From the NCBI GenBank assembly GCA_900321505.1, contig ONWK01000374.1, forward strand, positions 1-5,148: a DNA stretch of 5,148 bases, given 5' to 3'. Source of the DNA: an uncultured Eubacteriales bacterium (GTDB lineage Bacteria; Bacillota; Clostridia; Lachnospirales; Lachnospiraceae). This document shows, piece after piece, positions 1 through 5,148 of the stretch (positions are counted from its first letter, which is position 1; every line of letters starts with the position of its first letter). Under the pieces are notes generated by a model. The model saw only the letters and a list, made by a program, of their open reading frames with translations, did no database searches and was not told the origin of the DNA. A program made the translations under genes and the position numbers.

Positions 1-75
1 CAGGAGCTGTTGGATGATCTGACGTTTTCCATCTGTCATCTGAACTTTGTGTACGTTTTTCTTTTCTCTTGCCAT
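1..75 (-). CDS. IS256-family (mutator-type) transposase, N-terminal fragment cut by window edge
   Basis: Only the first 25 codons are in the window. The protein begins MAREKKNVHKVQM and continues with a TDGKRQIIQQLL-type segment. This matches my recollection of the N-terminus of clostridial IS256-family transposases, which usually run to about 400 residues and carry a DDE catalytic core further on; none of that core is visible here. The ATG at 75-73 is preceded by GAGG with an 8-base spacer, a good ribosome binding site, and no other start is as well placed. The gene lies just inside the IS end and reads away from it, as expected for an element with a single transposase gene. Whether it is full length cannot be judged. 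The family call rests on the short N-terminus plus the adjacent terminal sequence. Confidence 0.72.
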   Translation of the reverse strand, partial: MAREKKNVHKVQMTDGKRQIIQQLL

Positions 76-168
76 AATAAAGGCCTCATTAAAGTATTTA
101 TATTTTACCTTAGGAGACCTTAATAATACATAACTATTATATTTTTACAGACTTTTTTTCACAGACTC
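1..168 (-). mobile_element. IS256-family insertion sequence, one end (rest outside window)
   Basis: The outer end of an insertion sequence, placed at about position 168. Read on the minus strand it begins GAGTCTGTG, followed by an A-run and a second GTCTGT (internal repeat of the tip), then an AT-rich leader and the transposase start. The boundary is inferred from two things: the reading frame of hipA is lost exactly here, and the GAGTCTGTG-plus-A-run tip resembles ends of clostridial IS256-type elements as I recall them. The leader also contains a small inverted repeat (ATAATA 123-128 with TATTAT 135-140). The -10-like TATAAT at 141-136 (minus) could drive the transposase. The other end and the target-site duplication lie outside the window, so the exact edge is uncertain by a few bases. 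Confidence 0.7.
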
Positions 169-245
169 AGGATATCACTGAATATAGTTCCGATCTTAAT
201 ATCATTCTCCCAGCCTGCGTATACCAATATTTTTGTTTGATCCAT
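159..245 (-). pseudogene. hipA: hipA-like toxin gene, 5' remnant interrupted by the IS element
   Basis: A start ATG at 245-243 follows AAGGAGG (262-256) with a 10-base spacer, inside the 3' end of the XRE gene. The encoded peptide starts MDQTKILVYAGWEND and continues to a KIGTIFSDIL segment. The V-Y-A-x-W and later G-T-(I/L) pattern is the usual opening of HipA-family proteins, serine/threonine kinases that act as the toxin of HipBA modules. About 26 codons are host sequence. The reading then enters the IS end, adds two residues and stops at TGA (161-159). HipA proteins are normally around 400 residues, so the kinase fold is absent and this copy cannot be active from this start. The start overlaps the regulator by 44 bp, a common hipB-hipA arrangement implying translational coupling. 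The rest of hipA may lie beyond the other IS end. Confidence 0.7.
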
Positions 246-552
246 TTTTTCTTGACCTCCTTGGTATCTTCAGGTTCAGATCCTGGTAAGTCCTTCCCAT
301 AACATCGTCACGAGCGAGCAGCAGAATATCATCCTGCAGCCCCAACGCATTTAAAACCGCAAGATACATTCCCATGGAAACGGACGGAGAGCCCTTTTCT
401 ATCTGAGTAACTGTTGATCGGCCTATTGCAGCTTTCTCGGCAATTTCCTGTGCGGTCCAGCCTCTTCTCAAGCGCGCAAGTTTAATCTGATTACCTACTG
501 TCTGTAATTTTTTTGCTGTTTTAGGTAATAACAGTACCTTCTTCTTTCCCAT
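202..552 (-). CDS. HipB-like XRE-family regulator/antitoxin
   Basis: A 116-residue Cro/C1-type DNA-binding protein. The helix-turn-helix occupies about residues 20-70: IKLARLRR leads in, TAQEIAEKA is helix 2, and GRSTVTQIEKG is the recognition helix followed by S-P-S-V-S. The later ALGLQDDILLLARDD and GR.YQDLNL segments are typical of regulators encoded directly upstream of hipA. By family knowledge it should bind the module's operator, repress it, and neutralise HipA. The frame is open 24 codons further upstream, but I chose the ATG at 552-550 because GGAG sits 7 bases before it, while the longer start (624) has no good site and would include promoter sequence. The C-terminal basic tail (RRSRKNGSNK) is encoded in the overlap with hipA. 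With hipA broken by an IS, this gene is now probably an orphan antitoxin or regulator. Confidence 0.85.
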   Translation of the reverse strand: MGKKKVLLLPKTAKKLQTVGNQIKLARLRRGWTAQEIAEKAAIGRSTVTQIEKGSPSVSMGMYLAVLNALGLQDDILLLARDDVMGRTYQDLNLKIPRRSRKNGSNKNIGIRRLGE

Positions 553-568
553 ACGCAATCTCCGAAAT

Positions 569-620
569 ATATAATGATTATATTTACAACCATAATATAA
601 GTAAATGTGTGTTAATACAA
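569..620 (-). promoter_or_regulatory. Promoter and candidate autoregulatory operator of the XRE gene
   Basis: Two sigma-A-like promoters can be drawn on the minus strand. One is TTTACT (605-600), 17-base spacer, TATAAT (582-577). The other is TTGTAT (620-615), 17-base spacer, TATTAT (597-592). A perfect 15-bp palindrome, ATATAAT-G-ATTATAT, lies at 569-583 and covers the first -10, or would sit just after the start site of the second. The octamer CATAATAT occurs at 591-598 and 622-629, 31 bp (about three helical turns) apart. This layout fits self-repression by the XRE protein, but binding is inferred and AT-rich DNA gives such matches easily. Confidence 0.45.
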
Positions 621-685
621 GCATAATATTTGAGACGTGAGATCAGAATAGAGATTGAAAAAGCCCCGATCAGTGCTGTTTTCAG

Positions 686-714
686 TTGTTGCAGGAACTT
701 CGATGTAGTATGAT
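686..714 (+). promoter_or_regulatory. Possible promoter of the secreted GDPD gene
   Basis: TTGTTG (686-691), a 17-base spacer and TATGAT (709-714) form a weak sigma-A-like promoter 57 bases ahead of the gene start. Only three bases of the -35 match the consensus well. The 219 bases between the divergent XRE gene and this gene hold no other gene I can support. Confidence 0.3.
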
Positions 715-771
715 GAAAGTGCAGGCTGTGGATTATGCAGAACAGAAATGCATTGAGGGGGGGCTTGGGGA

Positions 772-3768
772 ATGAGTTTAAGGAAAATGAAATCCAGTGG
801 AATAAAAATGCGGTTTATTGCGGCCTTTCTGATCATGTGCTTCATTTTGGCTGCGTTTCCGATGAAGGCGCATGCCGTGACAGTGATAGATGAAATATCC
901 CTGGAGGCCAGAGCACTGGTCTGCGGAGAGATACTGGATCATGGTGAAGGTGAATTTATGCTGGATTATGATATTCAGGCGAGTATCTCGGACAGCTCAG
1001 TCTGGGTATCTTCCTATGATGCAGGTGATCTCACAAAATATCAGGTTCTGAAGGGAAAGATTACGGGTGGAGAGGAATATACTGCCCTGATCACGGTGGT
1101 TCCGAAGGAAGGATACAGCATTTCAAAGGATACAAAGGTGAAGGTGTACAGTGATACAGCTGAAGATTATGTAGAAGCTGTTCCGCTGAAGAAGGAGAAC
1201 AACTGCATCATAGTCAGTGCGACAAGGTTGGCGGAGCATGACTGGGATTATGAAAATGAGGAGAAAACCCCCGCAACCTGCATAGCTTCCGGACACAGGA
1301 AGACCTTTTGTAAAGCGGATCATTCTCATGTGGATGAAGCGGACATACCCATTGATCCGGATGCCCATCAGTGGAGTGAGTGGACGATCGTAAAGAATGT
1401 AACGAAGAAAGAGGAGGGATTACAGAAACGCACATGTGCACTTTGTCAGAAAGAAGAGACGGAAGTAATCCCGAAGATAACGCTTCCGTATACAAAGGTT
1501 TATGAGCCGAATACCTCATGGTCCATGGCTGCAACGATTGCCTGGGAGGCTGACAGCACTGTCATGGCAACAGCTAAGGCTGAAAAACGTCCTGCTACTG
1601 CATTTGTCTGGCTGGACAAGGATCTCAAGGTATATGATCGTGATGGGGGATTTATTTCCGATGATCTGGATGCATATGTGAATGCCACTGTCTCGGGGAT
1701 GATCCCTGCATTTTATATCAATGACACTGAGACGGCTGCAGCGCTTAAGTCCTGGCTGGAGGGCAGCGGGCTTATCGATTGTTTTGTAGTATCCTCACCG
1801 GATCATAAGGATCTGGTGAAGGAAGTAGCGGATCTTCTGTATGTGCGGGGGATGCTGGATTTTTCCGCATTAAAAAATCCATCCACCGGAGATCTGACTG
1901 ACATGGTGGCAGAAACAAATGGCGCACACGGCAAGGTGCTGATCCTTTCTGCGGAAGCGGCAACCCGTGAAAATATTAAAAAGCTTCAGTCGCTCGCGTC
2001 TACGGTCTGGGTGAAAACACCCGTAGATTTGAAGACGTTGACCACCATGTACACCAATGGTGTTAACGGCGTGGTTGTGGATGATTATGCAGAGGCCATC
2101 AGAGGAGAGGAACTCTTTGCCGATGATGCGCCCTCGCTGCTCCGTGTACCCATGATCATCGGGCATCGCGGGGACCCGTCCGTATATGTGGAAAACACCC
2201 TGGATTCCGCAAAAGGAGCCTATCAGGAGGGTGTGGATTCCGTTGAGAATGATATTCAGCTCAGCGCGGATGGGGAGCTTTTTATTCTGCATGATGATTA
2301 TACCGGGCGCTTGATGAGATGGACTGAGAAGGATAAAGACGGAAATGAATATATTGCAGAGCATTATACTCTGGCAGAACTGCGCGCTCATCCTTTCCAG
2401 TGGGATGATATCCTGGTGAATAATGAAGTCCCGGCAGACAGATCAAAGAATGGAAAGTTTTATGGCCAGGATGAGCAGAAGGTGTATACGGTTCCTACCC
2501 TGAGGGAATATCTGCAGGAATTTAAGGGGAAGGATCTGGTGCATGATACGGAGATTAAGAGCTATGATCCGGCTATCCTTCCAGTGGTAAAGAAGCTCGT
2601 GGACGAAGAAAATGCATGGGATCAGATATTCTTTATCACATTTAATGTTAAGATCCTGGAAGCAATCTACAGGGATTATCCTGAGCTGTCTGTCGGAGCT
2701 TTGGGTATGGCCACAGGGTTTAGCCTTCTTCCCGGGATGACAGCCCTTGGAGCTTATCAGTCGATCACCGAACAGGATGGCGCGGAGGCAGCGGTTCAGG
2801 CGCTTTACAGGGACATCGATCAGTGGAACTCTACCTACAATCCCTGCTATCCGGATTACGGCGAGGAAATGGTACGTGCTGCCAGACATCGCGGCCTTAC
2901 GGTATGGCCGTGGACATACATGGCAAACGAGGATTTCGCCCGGGATTATATGGCAGGTGTGACAGGCCTCACCACAGATGAGGCGTGGGCATTTTCCGAC
3001 CTGATGGTGGAGATCTGCAGTAAAGATGTGACTGCTGCATCCGTCAATGATATTTCAAAACCTACAGGAAAGACACAGGCAGGCTCAGCGAAGACGCTTT
3101 CTTCCGCTGAGGCAGTCATGCTTGAGGATTACGGTGACGGGCGAAAGCTTATGGTCTGGAGATATCAGGCGGACATGAATCTGAAGGGTATCAGCTACGG
3201 AAAGTACTATCTCTACTCCAATCCCTTTGTCTGGACTGAGGGGAGAACAGCAGAAACGGATGGAACCTGGGAGAAGTCAGAAAATGAGTGGAAGTATAAG
3301 AATGATGATGGAACTTATGTAAAAAACAAGTGGAAGAAGATCGACGGAAAGTGGTACTTCTTTGATCAGGATGGAATAATGGAGAAGGACGCCTGGCGTG
3401 AAGGCTATTACCTTACAAAGAGCGGAGCCTGGAACGGAAAGAAGGCTGTTCCCGGCTGGAAGCAGAATAAGACAGGCTGGTGGTACAGTCTGGAAGGCAG
3501 ATCATATCTTTTTGATACATGGAAGAAGGTCGACGGAAAGTGGTATTATTTCAAGGCAGATGGATATGCAGCAGCAAACGAGTTCGTCAGAGGATGGTGG
3601 TGCAATAAGAACTGTGTCCAGAAGGATCCTGTGAAATACAGCTGGCACAAGTCCTCAAAGGGATGGTGGTACGGCGTAAAAGGCGGCTGGTACGCAAAGA
3701 ATGCATCCTATATTATCGACGGCGCTGCATACACATTTGACAAGAATGGGTATTGTACCAATCCGTGA
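772..3768 (+). CDS. Secreted multidomain glycerophosphodiester phosphodiesterase with C-terminal cell-wall-binding repeats
   Basis: A 998-residue exported protein. Residues 1-35 are a signal peptide (basic start, hydrophobic core, cleavage after AHA). Residues 36-155 look like a beta-rich surface module. Residues 156-232 hold two H-x-W / Cys units (H156, C170, C180; H199, C222-x2-C225). Residues ~274-445 resemble a degenerate GDPD-like barrel ending G-V-N-G-V-V-V-D-D, with no HRG motif. Residues ~462-745 are a GDPD domain: H465-R466-G467, E474-N475-T476, E492 and D494, H507-D508, PTL at 575, E594-x-K596, and a closing W712-x-W714 ... G-L-T-T-D736. All expected metal and acid-base residues appear present, so hydrolysis of glycerophosphodiesters to glycerol-3-phosphate plus an alcohol is likely, outside the cell. 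Residues ~831-998 are choline-binding/glucan-binding-like repeats (WKKIDGKWYFFDQDG, WKKVDGKWYYFKADG, GWWYS, GWWYG) that should attach it to the wall. The ATG at 772 has GAGGGGGG 9 bases ahead; 787 and 808 are alternatives. It appears monocistronic. The natural substrate (teichoic acid, deacylated lipid or host glycerophosphodiester) is unknown. Confidence 0.88.
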   Translation: MSLRKMKSSGIKMRFIAAFLIMCFILAAFPMKAHAVTVIDEISLEARALVCGEILDHGEGEFMLDYDIQASISDSSVWVSSYDAGDLTKYQVLKGKITGGEEYTALITVVPKEGYSISKDTKVKVYSDTAEDYVEAVPLKKENNCIIVSATRLAEHDWDYENEEKTPATCIASGHRKTFCKADHSHVDEADIPIDPDAHQWSEWTIVKNVTKKEEGLQKRTCALCQKEETEVIPKITLPYTKVYEPNTSWSMAATIAWEADSTVMATAKAEKRPATAFVWLDKDLKVYDRDGGFISDDLDAYVNATVSGMIPAFYINDTETAAALKSWLEGSGLIDCFVVSSPDHKDLVKEVADLLYVRGMLDFSALKNPSTGDLTDMVAETNGAHGKVLILSAEAATRENIKKLQSLASTVWVKTPVDLKTLTTMYTNGVNGVVVDDYAEAIRGEELFADDAPSLLRVPMIIGHRGDPSVYVENTLDSAKGAYQEGVDSVENDIQLSADGELFILHDDYTGRLMRWTEKDKDGNEYIAEHYTLAELRAHPFQWDDILVNNEVPADRSKNGKFYGQDEQKVYTVPTLREYLQEFKGKDLVHDTEIKSYDPAILPVVKKLVDEENAWDQIFFITFNVKILEAIYRDYPELSVGALGMATGFSLLPGMTALGAYQSITEQDGAEAAVQALYRDIDQWNSTYNPCYPDYGEEMVRAARHRGLTVWPWTYMANEDFARDYMAGVTGLTTDEAWAFSDLMVEICSKDVTAASVNDISKPTGKTQAGSAKTLSSAEAVMLEDYGDGRKLMVWRYQADMNLKGISYGKYYLYSNPFVWTEGRTAETDGTWEKSENEWKYKNDDGTYVKNKWKKIDGKWYFFDQDGIMEKDAWREGYYLTKSGAWNGKKAVPGWKQNKTGWWYSLEGRSYLFDTWKKVDGKWYYFKADGYAAANEFVRGWWCNKNCVQKDPVKYSWHKSSKGWWYGVKGGWYAKNASYIIDGAAYTFDKNGYCTNP

Positions 3769-3827
3769 TCAAAAGTGTACTAAATAGATGCGTATGTCGT
3801 AAGGAGTGACAGTTTGAATATTAATAT

Positions 3828-3868
3828 AAGACCGCTCAGCGGGGATTGACCCGGGGAGCGGTCTTTTT
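3828..3868 (+). terminator. Intrinsic terminator after the GDPD gene
   Basis: A perfect 10-bp stem (AAGACCGCTC at 3828-3837 with GAGCGGTCTT at 3856-3865) closes an 18-base loop in which GGG and CCC could pair further. It runs into TTTTT (3864-3868). The stem lies 59 bases after the stop codon. The minus-strand side lacks a T-run, so it should act only for plus-strand transcription, isolating the GDPD gene from the LytTR operon. Confidence 0.88.
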
Positions 3869-3923
3869 ACTGTTGTCAGAATTACCATTTACGCTTGTTC
3901 AGATACCGCTTATGCCACAGAAG

Positions 3924-3978
3924 TTGATTGATTTTATAACCGGAGTATAGTTACATGTGTATAGTTATACCCTATTCT
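3924..3978 (+). promoter_or_regulatory. Promoter region of the LytTR operon with 9-bp direct repeat
   Basis: GTATAGTTA occurs twice, at 3945-3953 and 3959-3967, 14 bp start to start. The second copy is part of GTATA-GT-TATAC (3959-3970), a short palindrome. Each copy contains A-x-A-GTT-A-x-A, a partial match to the LytTR direct-repeat consensus, though known LytTR repeats are usually spaced near 21-22 bp start to start. Two weak promoters fit: TTGATT (3924-3929), 16 bases, TATAGT (3946-3951); or TTACAT (3951-3956), 16 bases, TATTCT (3973-3978). In the second case the repeats sit over and beside the -35, where an activator could contact polymerase. Autoregulation is an inference. Confidence 0.4.
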
Positions 3979-4060
3979 CAAAATCGGGCTTATAGTCCGG
4001 AGGAAAAACGAGAATATATCTGTGTATTCTACGCTCAATAAGGAAGGAAAGAGACAAGAA

Positions 4061-4534
4061 ATGAAACGCAGGATCAGGATACGGTTTGAAGAGGATCAGA
4101 CCGTAGATGATATAGACATATGTATCCGGGCGCCGGAGCGTAACAGCGAGATAGATGCGCTGATAGAAAGAATAAGCGGCACCCTGCCGGAAATGATAAC
4201 AGTGACCGGTACAGACGGAGCAGCTGTCAGGATTTCTCCGCAGGATATAGTTTCGGTATCAGTGAGCGACAAATATCTGCAGATCGTTACCGAAAAAGAC
4301 CGGTATGTGGTGCGTCAGTCGCTTCATGAATTTGAAGAAAAGCTTGACGAAAGATATTTCGTACGCATCTCCCGCTATGAGATCGTCAATATAGAAAAGA
4401 TCAGAAAGTATGACTTTACCCTCGGAGGCACGCTCAGGCTGGAACTGGCCGGAGGCATGGAGACATGGGCTTCAAGGAGAAGCATTCCGCTGATACGGAA
4501 AAAATTGACGGAGAGGGGGGATGATCGGAAATGA
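4061..4534 (+). CDS. Stand-alone LytTR-family DNA-binding regulator
   Basis: A 157-residue protein. Residues 1-45 are a charged N-terminal region (MKRRIRIRFEED start) that is not a receiver domain. Residues ~46-150 are a LytTR DNA-binding domain: I-x-P-x-D-I-V-S-V at 58-66, Y72-L-Q-I-V, then the hallmark stretch Y99-F-V-R-I-S-R-Y-E-I-V-N-I, and a C-terminal R-R-S-I-P-L-I-R-K-K-L helix. With no response-regulator domain, it belongs to the LytTR class typically paired with a small membrane protein instead of a histidine kinase. The frame extends upstream to a GTG at 4022, but I prefer the ATG at 4061: AGGAAGG and AAAGAGA lie ahead of it, and GTG 4022 has only GGAGG (3999-4003) at an 18-base distance, too far. 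The stop overlaps the next start by 4 bp (ATGA), so the two are translationally coupled. Cytoplasmic. Target genes are not shown by the sequence; the adjacent secreted gene and its own promoter are candidates. Confidence 0.87.
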   Translation: MKRRIRIRFEEDQTVDDIDICIRAPERNSEIDALIERISGTLPEMITVTGTDGAAVRISPQDIVSVSVSDKYLQIVTEKDRYVVRQSLHEFEEKLDERYFVRISRYEIVNIEKIRKYDFTLGGTLRLELAGGMETWASRRSIPLIRKKLTERGDDRK

Positions 4535-4995
4535 TAAGGAAGATATTAAAACGTGCGGGATTCGGTTTTATGCTTGGCATAGCCATTTGTGCCGTTATAA
4601 CAGCTTTAAGCGCCGATCCTGTTCCGGCATCGGAAAAGCTCATTGAAAAAATGGGCAGCGCAAGAGCAGCCATTCTTTTACAGCTGTTTTTATCGGGTAT
4701 TTACGGTGCATGCTGCATGGGCTTTACCCTGCTGTATGAAATGGAGCGTCTATCGGTAACTGTGGCAACGTTTTTGCATTGTGTTATCTGTGTCGGACCA
4801 TTCATTCCGCTGTCATTACTTCTCCATTGGAGTGGAGGGATCGGAGAAACGCTTATCATGACCGGCTGTCAGCTGGTGGCATTTTTTATCATCTGGCTGA
4901 TCATATATCTTGGGTACAGAAAAGAAACCAGGGAGCTGAATGAGATTCAAAAGAAACTGTTGGAAAAAGGAGGAGCGAAAAAGGAAGACGAATAA
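4531..4995 (+). CDS. DUF3021-family four-helix membrane protein, partner of the LytTR regulator
   Basis: A 154-residue integral membrane protein. Four hydrophobic segments are visible: ~9-28 (GFGFMLGIAICAVITALSA), ~45-67, ~73-99 and ~104-128, followed by a charged cytoplasmic-looking tail (residues 129-154, rich in K and E). The size, the short basic start, the four-helix pattern and the position directly after a LytTR gene match DUF3021 proteins. In related LytTR-membrane-protein pairs, such as those studied in streptococci, the membrane protein holds its regulator inactive. That role is inferred here, and the signal that would release it is unknown. The start ATG overlaps the LytTR stop; a purine-rich GAGAGGGGGG stretch lies just upstream as ribosome binding site. 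Almost certainly co-transcribed with the regulator. Confidence 0.83.
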   Translation: MIRKILKRAGFGFMLGIAICAVITALSADPVPASEKLIEKMGSARAAILLQLFLSGIYGACCMGFTLLYEMERLSVTVATFLHCVICVGPFIPLSLLLHWSGGIGETLIMTGCQLVAFFIIWLIIYLGYRKETRELNEIQKKLLEKGGAKKEDE

Positions 4996-5038
4996 TGGTA
5001 GAAATAGCCTAGAAACTATAATGTGGAGGTGAATTATT

Positions 5039-5148
5039 ATGGGTTTTAAGAGAAGAATGAAAAAAATTCTGGCGCTGATGCTTTCGATGGCGTTGTGCCT
5101 TGGCATGATGCCCATGACGGCGTTGGCGGATGGGGTGATCGATGTCCG
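5039..5148 (+). CDS. Secreted protein, N-terminal fragment cut by window edge
   Basis: The first 36 codons of a gene that runs off the right edge. The start MGFKRRMKKILALML followed by a Met/Leu-rich core and M-T-A-L-A is a clear signal peptide, probably cleaved after ALA at residue 30. The mature part begins DGVIDV. The ribosome binding site GGAGGTGA (5025-5032) with a 6-base spacer is near perfect, suggesting strong expression. The gene lies 43 bp after the DUF3021 stop with no terminator between, so it could be in the same operon. The family cannot be told from so few residues; similar signal peptides head large surface proteins in Lachnospiraceae. Confidence 0.8.
   Translation, partial: MGFKRRMKKILALMLSMALCLGMMPMTALADGVIDV

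Noticed and set aside
612..845. A minus-strand 77-codon ORF overlapping the start of the GDPD gene.
   Set aside because: No recognisable domain and it overlaps the signal-peptide coding region and the intergenic promoter region; treated as a shadow frame.
1870..2391. A 173-codon minus-strand ORF inside the GDPD gene.
   Set aside because: Lies antisense to the conserved GDPD catalytic region, and its protein has no recognisable family features; explained as a shadow frame.
3814..3849. An 11-codon ORF starting TTG with AGGAG 7 bases upstream, running into the terminator loop.
   Set aside because: Very short, non-ATG start, and its sequence is largely the terminator stem. Chance is the simpler explanation without conservation data.
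4022..4060. A GTG start extending the LytTR protein by 13 residues.
   Set aside because: No ribosome binding site at a proper distance; the ATG at 4061 is better supported and gives a typical N-terminus.
5017..5022. A perfect TATAAT before the last secreted gene.
   Set aside because: No matching -35 at 16-18 bp, and the start point it would give (~5029) falls within the GGAGGTGA ribosome binding site, so it is unlikely to be that gene's promoter.
1..5148. CRISPR arrays, tRNA or rRNA genes.
   Set aside because: No regularly spaced repeats, no tRNA-like cloverleaf and no rRNA segments were recognised on either strand by eye.

Overview
The window looks like a piece of a low-to-moderate GC Firmicutes chromosome, most likely a Clostridia/Lachnospiraceae-type gut bacterium. 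This is inferred from strong GGAGG-type ribosome binding sites, a choline-binding/glucan-binding-like repeat tail on a secreted enzyme, a LytTR-DUF3021 pair, and a clostridial-style IS256-family transposase start. No species can be named from the sequence alone.

Left part (1-625, minus strand). The first ~168 bases are the end of an insertion sequence. They hold the first 25 codons of an IS256-family transposase, its leader and a terminal sequence. The element sits inside a hipBA-type toxin-antitoxin module. The HipB-like XRE regulator (202-552) is intact. The hipA toxin gene starts inside the end of the regulator gene with its own strong ribosome binding site, keeps about 26 codons, and is then cut by the IS end, where it meets a stop. 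The regulator promoter carries a 15-bp perfect palindrome that is a plausible autoregulatory operator.

Middle part (626-3868, plus strand). One large gene (772-3768) encodes a 998-residue secreted protein. It has a signal peptide, an N-terminal surface-protein-like region, a Cys/His/Trp-containing segment, a degenerate barrel-like domain, a full glycerophosphodiester phosphodiesterase (GDPD) domain with all recognisable catalytic residues, and a C-terminal set of Trp/Tyr/Gly-rich cell-wall-binding repeats. A clear intrinsic terminator follows.

Right part (3869-5148, plus strand). A two-gene operon encodes a stand-alone LytTR DNA-binding regulator and a four-helix DUF3021 membrane protein, overlapping by 4 bp. 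This resembles LytTR regulator/membrane-inhibitor pairs. A 9-bp direct repeat lies upstream. The start of another secreted protein gene follows after 43 bp and runs off the window, so it may be co-transcribed with, or controlled by, the LytTR pair.

Taken together, the window holds a broken toxin-antitoxin locus and two envelope-related units: a wall-attached phosphodiesterase and a membrane-coupled regulator next to an exported protein. Nothing in it demands a wholly new system. The most notable points are the IS-split hipA, the GDPD architecture, and the LytTR-DUF3021-secreted-protein arrangement.
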